A DNA stretch of 64,000 bases from Mesorhizobium sp. Pch-S. GTDB lineage: Bacteria; Pseudomonadota; Alphaproteobacteria; Rhizobiales; Rhizobiaceae. Below, piece after piece: positions 8,188-19,434 of this stretch; position 1 is the stretch's first letter, and the number at the start of each line of letters is the position of its first letter. Below the pieces are notes generated by a model, which did not search any database, had not been told where the DNA came from, and saw only the letters and a program-made list of their open reading frames with translations. The stretch is from contig NZ_CP029562.1 in NCBI RefSeq assembly GCF_004136315.1, positions 2,478,501-2,542,500 of the forward strand, written 5' to 3'. Made by a program: the position numbers and the translations under genes.

Positions 8188-8526
8188 TCAGGCCCAGCGC
8201 CTGACCCAGACACGTTCACGCCAGCACCGGACATGCCAGCGGCCGCGACGGTAGACGCGGCGGCAGACCCGCCGCCAGCGGGGGCGACCCGGGGGCCGGT
8301 GATGCCTCGGGCGACGATGCCAGGAACGATGGTTGATCAGCTCGACATCAGCCTCGGCGCCGTCATCGAGGACGGTCATCTCCGCGTCGGACTTTTCCAG
8401 TTCATCCAATATGCCGCCGCCGGTCGTGGGCACACCTGCGACCGCCTGGCCCGGACGTATTGCCGTCATGACGACTGCGGCACCTGCAACGCCGAGTATT
8501 CCCGTCAGAAATAACCGTCGATCCAT
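8188..8526 (-). CDS. Small exported protein with twin-arginine-like signal and basic tail
   Basis: A 112-residue protein. The N-terminus MDRRLFLTGILGVAGAA looks like a Tat signal (RR then a hydrophobic run, ending near VAG). The mature part has a short acidic region (DELEKSDAEM...DDGAEADVE) and then about 50 residues dominated by Arg, Trp, His and Pro (HRRPRHHRPPGRPRWRR). ATG 8526 was chosen because GGAGGA stands 4-9 bases upstream; the frame is open further but carries no such site. I do not recognise a named family, though small RR-signal proteins with basic ends are frequent in rhizobia. Function unknown. Confidence 0.65.
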   Translation of the reverse strand: MDRRLFLTGILGVAGAAVVMTAIRPGQAVAGVPTTGGGILDELEKSDAEMTVLDDGAEADVELINHRSWHRRPRHHRPPGRPRWRRVCRRVYRRGRWHVRCWRERVWVRRWA

Positions 8527-8722
8527 TGGTTCCTCCAATCTGCGCTCCCCGCGCAGGGGACACCATAGCGATATCTGAGTGGCTGCTGAACGTTTTTTAA
8601 TGGTCCAACTGCCATCGGCAGATGCATTGGCGTGATGAACCAACGGGCGCACCGGCTGGCGTCATTCAGATGTTGGGCTGGATCAGGTCTGAGGCGGGAC
8701 CTCGACCGCAGATCCCGAACCC

Positions 8723-11460
8723 TCACCGATCCATCAGCCCTTTCAGCCGATAGATCGCTTCCAGCGCCTCGCGTGGCGTCATTTCGTCGGGGCTGATGGC
8801 GGCCAGCGCCTCGCCGAGTGCATCGGTCTTCGCAGGTTTGGGCGCCTCGCGCTTCACCGCCACGGAAAACAGCGGCAGGTCGTCGACCAGCCGGTCGGCC
8901 TTGCCGGAGGTCTCGCCTTCTTCCAGCTGGTGCAGCACCTGCTTGGCGCGCGCCACCACCGCTTCGGGCAAGCCGGCAAGCCGCGCCACCTGCACGCCGT
9001 AGCTGCGGTCGGCCGCACCCTTGCCGACCTCGTGCAGGAAAACGACGTCGCCCTCCCACTCCTTCACCCGCATAGTGACGTTGTGCAGCCGGCCAAGCTT
9101 GTTGCTCAGCGCCGTCATCTCATGGAAATGCGTGGCGAAGATCGAGCGGCAGCGGTTCTTCTCATGCAGATACTCGACAGCCGCCCAGGCGATCGAGAGA
9201 CCATCGAAGGTGGCGGTACCGCGGCCGATCTCGTCGAGGATGACCAGCGCGCGCTCCCCGGCCTGATTGAGGATCGCGGCGGTTTCGACCATCTCGACCA
9301 TGAAGGTCGAACGGCCGCGTGCAAGATCGTCGGACGCGCCGACGCGCGAAAACAGGCGATCTACCACACCGATATGCGCGCTTGCCGCCGGCACGAAGGA
9401 ACCACTCTGGGCCAGAATGGCGATCAGCGCATTCTGGCGCAGGAACGTCGACTTACCGCCCATGTTCGGGCCGGTGAGCAACCAGATGGCGCCATTCCTG
9501 GCATCGCCTTCGGGAGAGAGGTCGCAATCATTGGCGACGAACGGACCTTCCCCGGTACGGCGCAGCGCCTGTTCCACCACCGGATGGCGGCCACCGACAA
9601 TTTCGAAGGCGAGCGAGGCATCGACCTGCGGCCGGCACCAGTTCTCGCTCACCGACAGGGCGGCGAACGCAGCCGACACGTCGAGCACCGCCAGCGCGTC
9701 GGCTCCGGCCCGGATGGCGTCCGCCTCGGCGACGACTTCAGCAAGCAGACGATCGAAGGCGGCGAGCTCGATGGCCAGCGCCCGGTCGGCGGCGTTGGCA
9801 ATCCTGGTTTCAAGTCCTGCCAGTTCCGTCGTGGTGAAGCGCATGGCATTGGCCATGGTCTGACGGTGAATGAAGCGTGCCTTTGCCTCATCGGTGCCTG
9901 TCATGATCGCCTGATGGTTGACCGTCACCTCGATGTAATAGCCGAGCACATTGTTGTGCCGGATCTTGAGCGAGCGGATGCCGGTTTCTTCGATCAGGTC
10001 GCGCTCCATGCCGGCAATGACCTTGCGCGTCTCGTCGCGCAGCGCGCGCATCTCGTCGAGTTCGGCATCGTAGCCGCTGCGCAGGAAACCACCGTCGCGT
10101 TTCAGCAACGGCAATTCGTCGGCAAGTGCTCCGGCGAGATGTTCGGCCAGTGCTTTCGGCAGGGCGCCGATCGCGGCCAGTGCCGCGGACAATTCGGCCG
10201 GTGGCGCGACGCGCGCAAAGACCTGCGCGATATCGCCGGCGGCGAGGAAGCCGGCGCGCAGCGCACCGAGGTCGCGCGGGCCGCCGCGGTTCAGCGCCAG
10301 TCGCGACAAGGCGCGCGGCATGTCGGCGACACCCTTGAGCGCCAGCCGCAACGCTTCAGCCAGGCGCGTCTCGTCGCGGAAGAAGGAAACCGAATCCAGC
10401 CGCGCGCCGATGGCGGCGGCATCGGTCAGTGGTGCCATCAGCCGGTCGGCCAGCAGCCGCGCGCCGCCCCCGGTGACTGTGCGATCGATGGCCTTGAACA
10501 GCGAGCCTTCGCGGCTGCCGGAAAGCGTGCGCAGCAGTTCCAGGTTGGCGCGTGTCGCCGGGTCGATGAACAGCGTGGCACCGTTTTCCTCGCGCTCCGG
10601 CCGTGACAGCGGCGGGCGCTCTGCCTTCTGCGTCTTCTCGACATAGGCGATCGCGCCGGAAATGGCGGAAAGCTCGGCGCGGCTGAATGTACCGAAGGCA
10701 TCCGGCGTCGCGACATTGAAGAAACGGGCGATGCGCGCCGTTGCCGAGGCGGAGTCGAACAGGCTGGCCGGCTGCGGGCTGGCGACACGGCCGAGCACGT
10801 CGAAAACAGGCTTCAGCTCGGGATCATAGAACACCGGTTCGGCGACGATCAGCTCACGCGGGTCGACACGGAAGATGTCGGCCAGCAGGCGCTCGGCATT
10901 GGTCTCGGCGACGCGGAAAACACCGGTGGAGATCTCGATCCAGGCCAGCGCGAAGTTCTGCTCGGCGCCCCCCTTGATCCGGCCGAGCGTCATCAGGAAG
11001 CTCGATTCCGACGGCGCCAGCAGCTTGTCTTCGGTGATGGTGCCCGGCGTGACGAGGCGGACGACCTCGCGCTTGACCACCGATTTCGAGCCGCGCTTCT
11101 TGGCCTCGGCCGGGTCCTCGATCTGCTCGCAGACGGCGACGCGGAATCCGAGTCCGATCAGCTTTTGCAGGTAGTCGTCGGCGGATGCACAGGCACGCCG
11201 CACATCGGGATTTCGGCGCCCTGGTGCTTGCCGCGCTTGGTGAGCACGATGCCCAGCGCCTGGCTCGCCTTCTCGGCGTCGTCGAAGAACAGCTCGTAGA
11301 AATCGCCCATGCGGTAGAACAGCAGTGAATCCGCATTCGCCGCCTTGATCTCCAGATACTGCTCCATCATCGGCGTCGCGCCGGCCGTGGAAGGCACTGG
11401 CGCGGCATCGCTTGCCAGTGGCGCGCTGTCTTCCGTCGCGATGGGGGTTTCGTCGTTCAA
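8723..11460 (-). pseudogene. mutS: DNA mismatch repair protein MutS, interrupted by a one-base frameshift
   Basis: The reading frame would encode about 912 residues if one base were restored. The N-terminal part (TTG start at 11460; MMEQYLEIK, the mismatch-binding [21 protein letters not shown]) runs into a wrong frame at about 11185. The next frame resumes exactly with [20 protein letters not shown], the normal continuation. A G missing between 11184 and 11185 would restore VHAADDY. Everything downstream is intact: [14 protein letters not shown] (Walker A), [12 protein letters not shown] (Walker B) and [10 protein letters not shown]. It is either a true mutation, giving a mutator strain, or a sequencing error. 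An in-frame product starting downstream would lack the mismatch-recognition domain. Confidence 0.88.
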
Positions 11461-11590
11461 GAAACTGTTTCCAAAAAATCCGAAGGCAATTGCTTGGCGC
11501 TTTACTCACCTGAAGTGTAGCCTTAATCCCGAACGCTCCACAAAGAAATTGAGTGCGCCTCAGGCACGCCGAAGGGGAAGAAACAAAAGC

Positions 11591-13876
<2,286 letters not shown>

Positions 13877-13914
13877 GGCTTTACCGTACCCTTCAAATCC
13901 GTGTTTCCACGGCC

Positions 13915-14382
13915 ATGACCGACGAACCCATCGTCATCGAGATGAAACGCACCGACCAGATCTCCGTCTTCATCGCGACGGTGATCGGGGGCGGCGCGTT
14001 CGTAGCCTTCCTGCCGGATCTTGCCGGCTGGCTGCTGCAACTGCCGTGGGTGCCATGGGAAGAGCCGCTCAGGTTTGCAGCGACGATCGACCAGAAACTG
14101 TCGCCTTGGGCGCTCGCCATCATCGGTGGCCTGCTCGGCATCGGTGGCGGTTTCCTTATCGTCCATGACGAACCGACAGTGAGTGTGTCGACTGACGAGT
14201 TGATCGTACAGAAAGGTGACAAGCGCCACCGCTTCGCACGCTCGCAGGTGCATACGGCGATGATCATGGGCAAGCATCTTACCGTGCGCGACCGCGACGA
14301 TGTCGAACTGCTCCACCTCAAGCTCGACACGCGCCGGGAAGTCGCTGCCGCCCTGCGTGAAAAGGGATGGACGGCTGCTTAA
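13915..14382 (+). CDS. Hypothetical membrane protein, possibly YqeB-like
   Basis: A 155-residue protein with two membrane helices (about 17-42 and 65-85). A soluble C-terminal beta-rich domain follows (VSVSTDELIVQKGDKRHRF ... DDVELLHLKLD) that resembles the PH-like domain seen after two helices in YqeB-type proteins; that likeness is a guess from the layout. It lies 38 bases after the malic enzyme and ends exactly at the stop of the convergent MFS gene. No catalytic motif is visible. Confidence 0.62.
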   Translation: MTDEPIVIEMKRTDQISVFIATVIGGGAFVAFLPDLAGWLLQLPWVPWEEPLRFAATIDQKLSPWALAIIGGLLGIGGGFLIVHDEPTVSVSTDELIVQKGDKRHRFARSQVHTAMIMGKHLTVRDRDDVELLHLKLDTRREVAAALREKGWTAA

Positions 14383-15915
14383 TCAGGCTTCGGCAACTTC
14401 AGCCACCACCTCTTCTCCCGCCTTCCGGCCCATGAACAGGAACACCACGACCGCGGTGATGAGGGTGACGACGGTCAGCACGACCAGCAGGCTGGAGAAA
14501 GCCAGGCCATACTGCGCCACCAGCTGGTCGTGACCGCTCTCCGGCAGCAGCTGCTGCGCCGCCGCGAGATCGCCGGTGACGAGGCGCTGCGCGGCAGCCA
14601 CCCGGCTCTCGGACGGGCCAAGCCCGGCACCGGCGAGATGCCCCACCGTCAGGGCTGACAGCACTGCGCCGACCACCGCCAGGGCCAGCCCCTCACCGGC
14701 AACACGCGTGGTGTTGAAGATGCCGGTCGCCATCCCGGCGCGCTCGGTTGGCACCACCGAAACGGCGAGCCCGTCCATCAGCCCCCATGGCAAGCTGATG
14801 CCGATGCCGATGGTCAGCATGGGCAGGACCAGCGCCGTGGCGGGGGCACCTGCCGGCACGCCGGACAACCAGAACAGGCCGGCGGCGGAAACGACGAGGC
14901 CACCGGCGCACAGAACCGACGCCGGCAGCCAGCGCGTGAGCCAGCCGGCAACCAGTGGCAGCACCAGCAGCGGCGCCGACAGCGCGATCATCAGACGGCC
15001 GGCGGCGATCTCGCCCATGCCCTCGACCCCGACGAAGCGGACCGGGAGCAAAACCAGCAGCACCACGAAGGCATAGGCCGGTGCTGCTGCCAGCAACTGC
15101 ACGCCGACGAAACGCGGATAGCGGAACAGGGAAAGGTCCAGCATCGGGCGTGCCGCCCTGCGCTCGACGATGCCGAAGACGGTGAAGAACAGCACGGCAC
15201 CGGCGAGCAGGCCGACCACAGCCGGATCGCTCCAACCGGCTTCCGGCGCCTTGAGGAACCCGTAGGTGAGCAAGGCGAGTGCGGCGGTGAAGCTTGCCGC
15301 GCCCGGCCAGTCGAGACCGGTTGCGGCAGGATCGCGGCTTTCGCGCATGAAGCGGGCGGCAATCCCGAAAGAAAGTGCCGCGGCGGCGACGACCGGCAGG
15401 AAGATCGAGGTCCAGCCGAAGGCATCGATCAGAAGACCCGAGGTGATCGGACCGAACGAGAGACCGATGCCGAAGGAAGTGCCGAGCATGGAAAAGGCAC
15501 GCATGCGCCCCGGGCCCTCGAATTCCTGCGCCAGGGCCGCCGCACCGCCGGCAAAGGCAAGCGCCGCCGCCAGGCCTTGTGCAGCCCGCGCAAGATCGAG
15601 CCAGAAGATCGAAGGCGACACCGAGGCGAGCGCGGAAAACAGGCCGAAGGCGGCCACGCCGGTCAGGAACATGCGTTTGCGGCCATAGGCGTCAGCCAGC
15701 GCACCGGCCGCCATCAGCGAGGAACCGAAGGTCAGCATGAAGGCGTTGGTCACCCAGTAAAGCGCGATCGGGCTGCCGCCAAGCGACCGGCCGATTGCCG
15801 GAAGCGCCACGGCCGGCCCGGTGAAGGTGAGCGGCATGGAGAGCGCCGCCAGGCACACCGCGACGAGGACAAGCGCTTTTTCGGCCGCGCCCCGGGCCTT
15901 CTTCGGATTTGCCAT
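14383..15915 (-). CDS. MFS drug-efflux transporter, DHA2 (14-helix) type
   Basis: About 510 residues with fourteen hydrophobic segments. The A-type motif GALADAYGRKRMFL between helices 2 and 3 and the ALPAIGRSLGGSP opening after helix 1 are typical of DHA2/EmrB-QacA proton-drug antiporters. ATG 15915 is proposed (MANPKKARGAAEK); an upstream TTG at 15963 would add 16 residues. The gene is divergent from a LysR regulator that probably controls it, across about 140 bases. It is convergent with and abuts the preceding hypothetical gene. The substrate is unknown. Confidence 0.87.
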   Translation of the reverse strand: MANPKKARGAAEKALVLVAVCLAALSMPLTFTGPAVALPAIGRSLGGSPIALYWVTNAFMLTFGSSLMAAGALADAYGRKRMFLTGVAAFGLFSALASVSPSIFWLDLARAAQGLAAALAFAGGAAALAQEFEGPGRMRAFSMLGTSFGIGLSFGPITSGLLIDAFGWTSIFLPVVAAAALSFGIAARFMRESRDPAATGLDWPGAASFTAALALLTYGFLKAPEAGWSDPAVVGLLAGAVLFFTVFGIVERRAARPMLDLSLFRYPRFVGVQLLAAAPAYAFVVLLVLLPVRFVGVEGMGEIAAGRLMIALSAPLLVLPLVAGWLTRWLPASVLCAGGLVVSAAGLFWLSGVPAGAPATALVLPMLTIGIGISLPWGLMDGLAVSVVPTERAGMATGIFNTTRVAGEGLALAVVGAVLSALTVGHLAGAGLGPSESRVAAAQRLVTGDLAAAQQLLPESGHDQLVAQYGLAFSSLLVVLTVVTLITAVVVFLFMGRKAGEEVVAEVAEA

Positions 15916-16055
15916 GATGTCCACGGAGGTTTCCGCAGCGGCCGCCTTGCGCGAACCAGCCAACGGGCTTGTTGAAAGACCCGTTCATGATAGACTTGCG
16001 CCAATCGGAGCAGAATATGGCTCTTACTCCACATATAATGGAGAAAAACGCTCGA

Positions 16056-16997
16056 ATGGATCGTTCTCTGGATCGGCTTAGTGGGCTCGCTGCTTTTGTG
16101 CGCACCGCCGATCTCGGCAGCTTCGTCGCCGCCGGGCGGGTGCTGCGGCTGTCACCCTCGGCGGTCGGCAAGGCGGTGACCAAGCTGGAGGAGCAGCTCG
16201 GGGTGCGCCTGCTGCAGCGCTCGACGCGCAGCCTGCGGCTGACCGAGGAGGGGCGCCTGTTCCATGAACGTTGCCGGCGCGTCCTGGACGATCTCGACGA
16301 TGCCCAAGCGATGCTGGCCGAGGCCATCGAGACGCCGCGTGGACGGCTGAGGGTGAGCGCACCGGTGGTCAGCTATCATCTCTTCCTGCCGGTGCTGCCG
16401 GAGTTCGCCTCGCGTTATCCAGAGGTCGAACTCGACCTCGATTTCAACGACCGCATCGTTGACCTGATCGACGAAGGCGTCGATGTCGCGCTGCGCAGTG
16501 GCGACCTGCCGGATTCCCGGCTGATGACGCGCGCGTTGAGGCCCTTCCAGCAATTGCTGTGCGCTTCACCCTCCTATCTGGAGCGCCACGGCACACCGGC
16601 CTGCCCGCGCGATCTCGACCGCCATCTCTCGGTGCGTTTCCGCTTCCCCAACAGCGGCAAGCTCTATGACTGGCCGCTCGTCCTGCCGGCAGGCGAGATG
16701 GAACCACGCCCGAAGATCGTGCTGACCTGCAACAATATGGAAGCGCTGCGCGGCGCCACTTTGGCCGGGCTCGGTATCGGCTGCATGCCGGATTTCCTGG
16801 TGCGCGGGCCGCTTGCCAAAGGCGAACTGGTGACGCTGCTCGATCGCTATCTCGACGCGCCTGGCCAGTTTCGGCTGCTCTGGCCATCCAACCGGCAATT
16901 GTCGCCCAAGGTCAGGGTGTTCGTGGACTTCCTGTCGGAACGGCTGTTCGCCGATCGCTGCGAGACGCTCGTGCGCCCGGAGCCTGCTGTTTCCTAG
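16056..16997 (+). CDS. LysR family transcriptional regulator
   Basis: A 313-residue LysR-type regulator. The winged HTH lies in residues 1-65 (LSGLAAFVRTADLGSFVAAG ... LSPSAVGKAVTKLEEQLGVRLL), followed by the two-lobed effector domain (RGRLRVSAPVV ..., D-rich strand ELDLDFND). The sequence resembles the subgroup with DGVDVALR (here EGVDVALRSGDLPDS). ATG 16056 was chosen because homologues begin just before the HTH. A TATAAT hexamer lies at 16034-16039 without a well-placed -35. It is divergent from the MFS pump, its likely target, and its stop codon runs into an extragenic repeat. Confidence 0.88.
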   Translation: MDRSLDRLSGLAAFVRTADLGSFVAAGRVLRLSPSAVGKAVTKLEEQLGVRLLQRSTRSLRLTEEGRLFHERCRRVLDDLDDAQAMLAEAIETPRGRLRVSAPVVSYHLFLPVLPEFASRYPEVELDLDFNDRIVDLIDEGVDVALRSGDLPDSRLMTRALRPFQQLLCASPSYLERHGTPACPRDLDRHLSVRFRFPNSGKLYDWPLVLPAGEMEPRPKIVLTCNNMEALRGATLAGLGIGCMPDFLVRGPLAKGELVTLLDRYLDAPGQFRLLWPSNRQLSPKVRVFVDFLSERLFADRCETLVRPEPAVS

Positions 16998-17068
16998 AGT
17001 GTTTCGGCTTCCCCGGAAACGCGGAAAAGCTCCAACTCCTGTTTACGCAATTCCGGTCGCAAAACCGT
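16996..17068 (+). repeat. Rhizobial extragenic palindrome, copy A
   Basis: A copy of a dispersed element whose consensus begins AGAGCGTTTCCG, contains GGAAACGCGGAAA, then AACTCTTTGTTTTTACGCAA and TTCCGGACGGAAAACCG. This copy is on the plus strand and starts inside the LysR stop codon. It is shorter than copies B and E at its 3' end. Confidence 0.8.
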
Positions 17069-17079
17069 CCCGCGACGGA

Positions 17080-17658
17080 TCAGGTCCGGTTCCAGCGACG
17101 CACCACCGGTTCGCTCATGTCGTGTTCGTAGCCGAGAACGGAGACGCTGGCAGTGTCGAGCACGAACAGCGCCCCTTGCGATGCCGGCAGGCCGAGCCAG
17201 CGAGCGGTGAGCGTGCGCAGGAAGTGCGAAGAGGAGAACAGCAGTATATTGCCGCCCGCTTCGCGCAGCGCCGCCACGACGCGGTCGGCGCGGGCGCCGG
17301 CCTGAATTACGCTCTCGCCATCCGGGCAGCCATCGCGAAACAGGCTCCAGCCGGGGCGTTCGACCAGGATTTCCCTGGTCTTCAGGCCCTCATAGGCGCC
17401 GTAATCCCACTCGGCGAGATCGGGCCTGACTTCAGCCGTAGCGAAACCGGCCAGCTCCGCGGTGCGGCGGGCGCGTGAGGATGGACTTGACCAGATCGCG
17501 CTGAAGGTTTTGTCCTGCAGCCGCTCACCGAGTTTGCGGGCGGCGTCCTCGCCTTTGGCAGTCAGTGGGATGTCGCTGCGGCCGGTATGTTTGCCGGTGG
17601 CGCTCCATTCGGTCTCGCCATGCCGCACCAGGGTGATTTCGGGGTAGGGGCTGGTCAT
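17080..17658 (-). CDS. Histidine phosphatase family protein (phosphoglycerate-mutase-like)
   Basis: A 192-residue branch-1 histidine phosphatase. The catalytic signature LVRHGETEWS near residue 10 supplies the phosphorylated His; the second arginine region is SSPSSRARRTAE near 60; the acid is in EWDYGAYEG near 85; the second His is in LFSSSHFLRTL near 155. It removes phosphate from small phosphomonoesters or sugar phosphates; the substrate is unknown. ATG 17658 follows AGGATCAGG. The gene is enclosed between two copies of the extragenic palindrome in opposite orientation. Confidence 0.88.
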   Translation of the reverse strand: MTSPYPEITLVRHGETEWSATGKHTGRSDIPLTAKGEDAARKLGERLQDKTFSAIWSSPSSRARRTAELAGFATAEVRPDLAEWDYGAYEGLKTREILVERPGWSLFRDGCPDGESVIQAGARADRVVAALREAGGNILLFSSSHFLRTLTARWLGLPASQGALFVLDTASVSVLGYEHDMSEPVVRRWNRT

Positions 17659-17679
17659 GACCTGATCCTTGCTGGTCAA

Positions 17680-17767
17680 GCAATTCCAGGAAAAGTGCGT
17701 GGCGGTTTTCCGTCCGGAATTGCAGAACAAAGAGTTGGAGCGTTTCCGACAAACCCGGAAACGCTCT
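17680..17767 (-). repeat. Rhizobial extragenic palindrome, copy B
   Basis: A nearly full-length copy on the minus strand, from AGAGCGTTTCCGGG (17767 end) through CAATTCCGGACGGAAAACC to the TTTTCCTGGAATTGC end (17680). It fills the space between the adenosine kinase stop and the phosphatase start. Confidence 0.85.
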
Positions 17768-17771
17768 GGTT

Positions 17772-18764
17772 TTAACCCAGCCCTGCCTGTTCGGCTTCGT
17801 GCTTGAGGTTCTGGCGCGGACGCGGTCCGATCTGCTGGATGACCAGGCCTGCAGCGAGCGAACCGAGGTCACCGCAGGTCTTGAGATCGCGGCCCTGGGT
17901 ATAGCCATGCAGGAAGCCCGCGGCGTAGAGATCGCCAGCGCCGGTGGTATCGACCAGCTCGTTGATCCTGGTGGCCTCGATGACGAAGGTGTCGTCGCCG
18001 TTGACGATGACCGAGCCCTTTTCCGACCGGGTCACGGCGGCGATGCGGCAATCCTTGCGGATCTGCGCCAGCGCCTCATCAAACGAGGAGGTCTGGTACA
18101 GCGACTTGATCTCGTGGCTGTTGGCAAAAATGATGTCGACCGTGCGCGAGCGCATGAGCTCGAGGAATTCCGCCCGGTAGCGGTCGACGCAGAAACTGTC
18201 CGACAGAGACATCGAAACCTGGCGGCCGGCGGCATGCGCATGCTGCGCTGTGAGCCGGATGGCTTCCTTGGCGCGCGGCGGATCCCACAGATAGCCTTCG
18301 AAATAGGTCACCGCGGCACCGGCCGCCTTGTCGGCCTCGACATCCTCCGGGCCGAGCTCGACGCAGGCGCCGAGATAGGTGTTCATCGAACGCTCACCAT
18401 CCGGCGTGACGAAGATCATCGAGCGCGCCGTGGGTGGCATGCCGATCAGCGGTTTTGTGTCGAAGGCAACGCCCTGGGCCTGGATATCATGCGTGAAGAT
18501 ATCGCCGAGATGGTCCTTGGAGACCTTGCCGAAATAGGCGGAACGGCCGCCGAGGCTGGCGATACCCGCCGCGGTGTTGCCGGCGCTGCCACCGGAAGCT
18601 TCCAGGGCCGGACCCATGCGGCGATAAAGCAGCTCGGCGCGCTCGGCGTCGATCAGGTTCATCGCGCCCTTGATGATGCCGTTGTCGGCGAGGAAAGCTT
18701 CATCGCACTGGGCGATGATGTCGACAATGGCATTGCCAATGCACAGAACGTCGTAATCCGGCAT
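17772..18764 (-). CDS. Adenosine kinase, PfkB/ribokinase family
   Basis: A 330-residue PfkB-family sugar/nucleoside kinase that best fits adenosine kinase. Evidence is the opening YDVLCIGNAIVDIIAQCD, the GGSAGNTAAGIASLGG motif (first PfkB signature, residues about 58-73), TARSMIFVTPDGERSMNTYLG (nucleoside-type lid) and the second signature DTTGAGDLYAAGFL with the catalytic Asp near residue 285. It phosphorylates adenosine with ATP to AMP, a salvage step after S-adenosylhomocysteine breakdown. Other ribokinase-family substrates cannot be excluded. Confidence 0.85.
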   Translation of the reverse strand: MPDYDVLCIGNAIVDIIAQCDEAFLADNGIIKGAMNLIDAERAELLYRRMGPALEASGGSAGNTAAGIASLGGRSAYFGKVSKDHLGDIFTHDIQAQGVAFDTKPLIGMPPTARSMIFVTPDGERSMNTYLGACVELGPEDVEADKAAGAAVTYFEGYLWDPPRAKEAIRLTAQHAHAAGRQVSMSLSDSFCVDRYRAEFLELMRSRTVDIIFANSHEIKSLYQTSSFDEALAQIRKDCRIAAVTRSEKGSVIVNGDDTFVIEATRINELVDTTGAGDLYAAGFLHGYTQGRDLKTCGDLGSLAAGLVIQQIGPRPRQNLKHEAEQAGLG

Positions 18765-18795
18765 TCAGGTCTCCGTGCGGCCCCAAATTAAAGTT

Positions 18796-18839
18796 CTGGA
18801 GCGACCTTCGCGCGTCCTTGCGGAGGCGCGCCGCTCCAG
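18796..18839 (-). terminator. Imperfect hairpin, possible terminator
   Basis: CTGGAGCG (18796-18803) pairs with CGCTCCAG (18832-18839), with an inner GCGCG/CGCGC pairing. On the minus strand the stem is followed by AACTTTAATTT. It could end the upstream exported-protein transcript or belong to the leader of the adenosine kinase gene. Confidence 0.4.
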
Positions 18840-18943
18840 CAGCCCAAAACCCCGGCTTTCTGCCACGCCGGCCGGGCGCGGGTCTAGCGGAATGCCGATT
18901 TTTTGCAAGTTATTGCTTTGAGTGGGCTGGGCGGCAGTGCCGC

Positions 18944-19324
18944 TCAGAACATCGGCGCGAAGTTGAGCTTCAGTTCGCGCCAGCGCTCATAAGGGATACG
19001 GGTGCGTTTCATGCTGCGGAACGGAGCGCAACGTTCGACAGCGCGCACGGCGCTGGCCGCGAGCAGTTTGGCTTCCTTGGCCTTGGGCGGATTTTCGACC
19101 GTCGGCCTGGCGGCCAGGGAGCCGTCGCGCTTGAGGCGAACCTTGACGATGATCGGCGCCGGCTTGGTGCCTTTCATATCAGGCGGCATCCAGCAGCCGG
19201 CGATCTCGTTGTGCAGCGCCTCGACAAGCACGGCAAACTCGCCCTTCTCATCGGCGAGCGCCGCTGGGCCGAAGCCGACGGACAGCGCGGCGGCGATCAA
19301 CACGGCACGTATCGCAACATTCAT
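18944..19324 (-). CDS. Exported protein resembling a TonB/TolA C-terminal domain
   Basis: A 126-residue protein with a clear Sec signal peptide (MNVAIRAVLIAAALSV ... ALA). The mature part has the pattern of a TonB/TolA C-terminal domain: a leading helix with a Cys (EIAGCWMPP), a strand IIVKVRLKRDGSLAARPTVENP, a helix AASAVRAVERCAPF and a final strand KLNFAPMF. The two Cys residues could form a disulfide. It is a stand-alone periplasmic domain with no membrane anchor visible. The role is unknown; a periplasmic adaptor is possible. Confidence 0.7.
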   Translation of the reverse strand: MNVAIRAVLIAAALSVGFGPAALADEKGEFAVLVEALHNEIAGCWMPPDMKGTKPAPIIVKVRLKRDGSLAARPTVENPPKAKEAKLLAASAVRAVERCAPFRSMKRTRIPYERWRELKLNFAPMF

Positions 19325-19434
19325 CGCAGCAGGAACCCTCGGCCAGGCGCGTCGTCGACGATAGCGCAGCCTTTATAGTAGGCGCGGCCGCAGCCCTCCG
19401 CAATGTTCGCGCATGCGATCCCGTGTGGGCGAAC

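Noticed and set aside
8930..10606. Long plus-strand open frame opposite mutS
   Set aside because: It is the antisense of the MutS coding region; the codon pattern follows mutS on the other strand and the product is Arg/Gln-rich with no recognisable domain.
15962..15985. AACGGG...CCCGTT inverted repeat between the MFS and LysR genes
   Set aside because: The arms are only 6 bp and a LysR T-N11-A site cannot be distinguished from chance.
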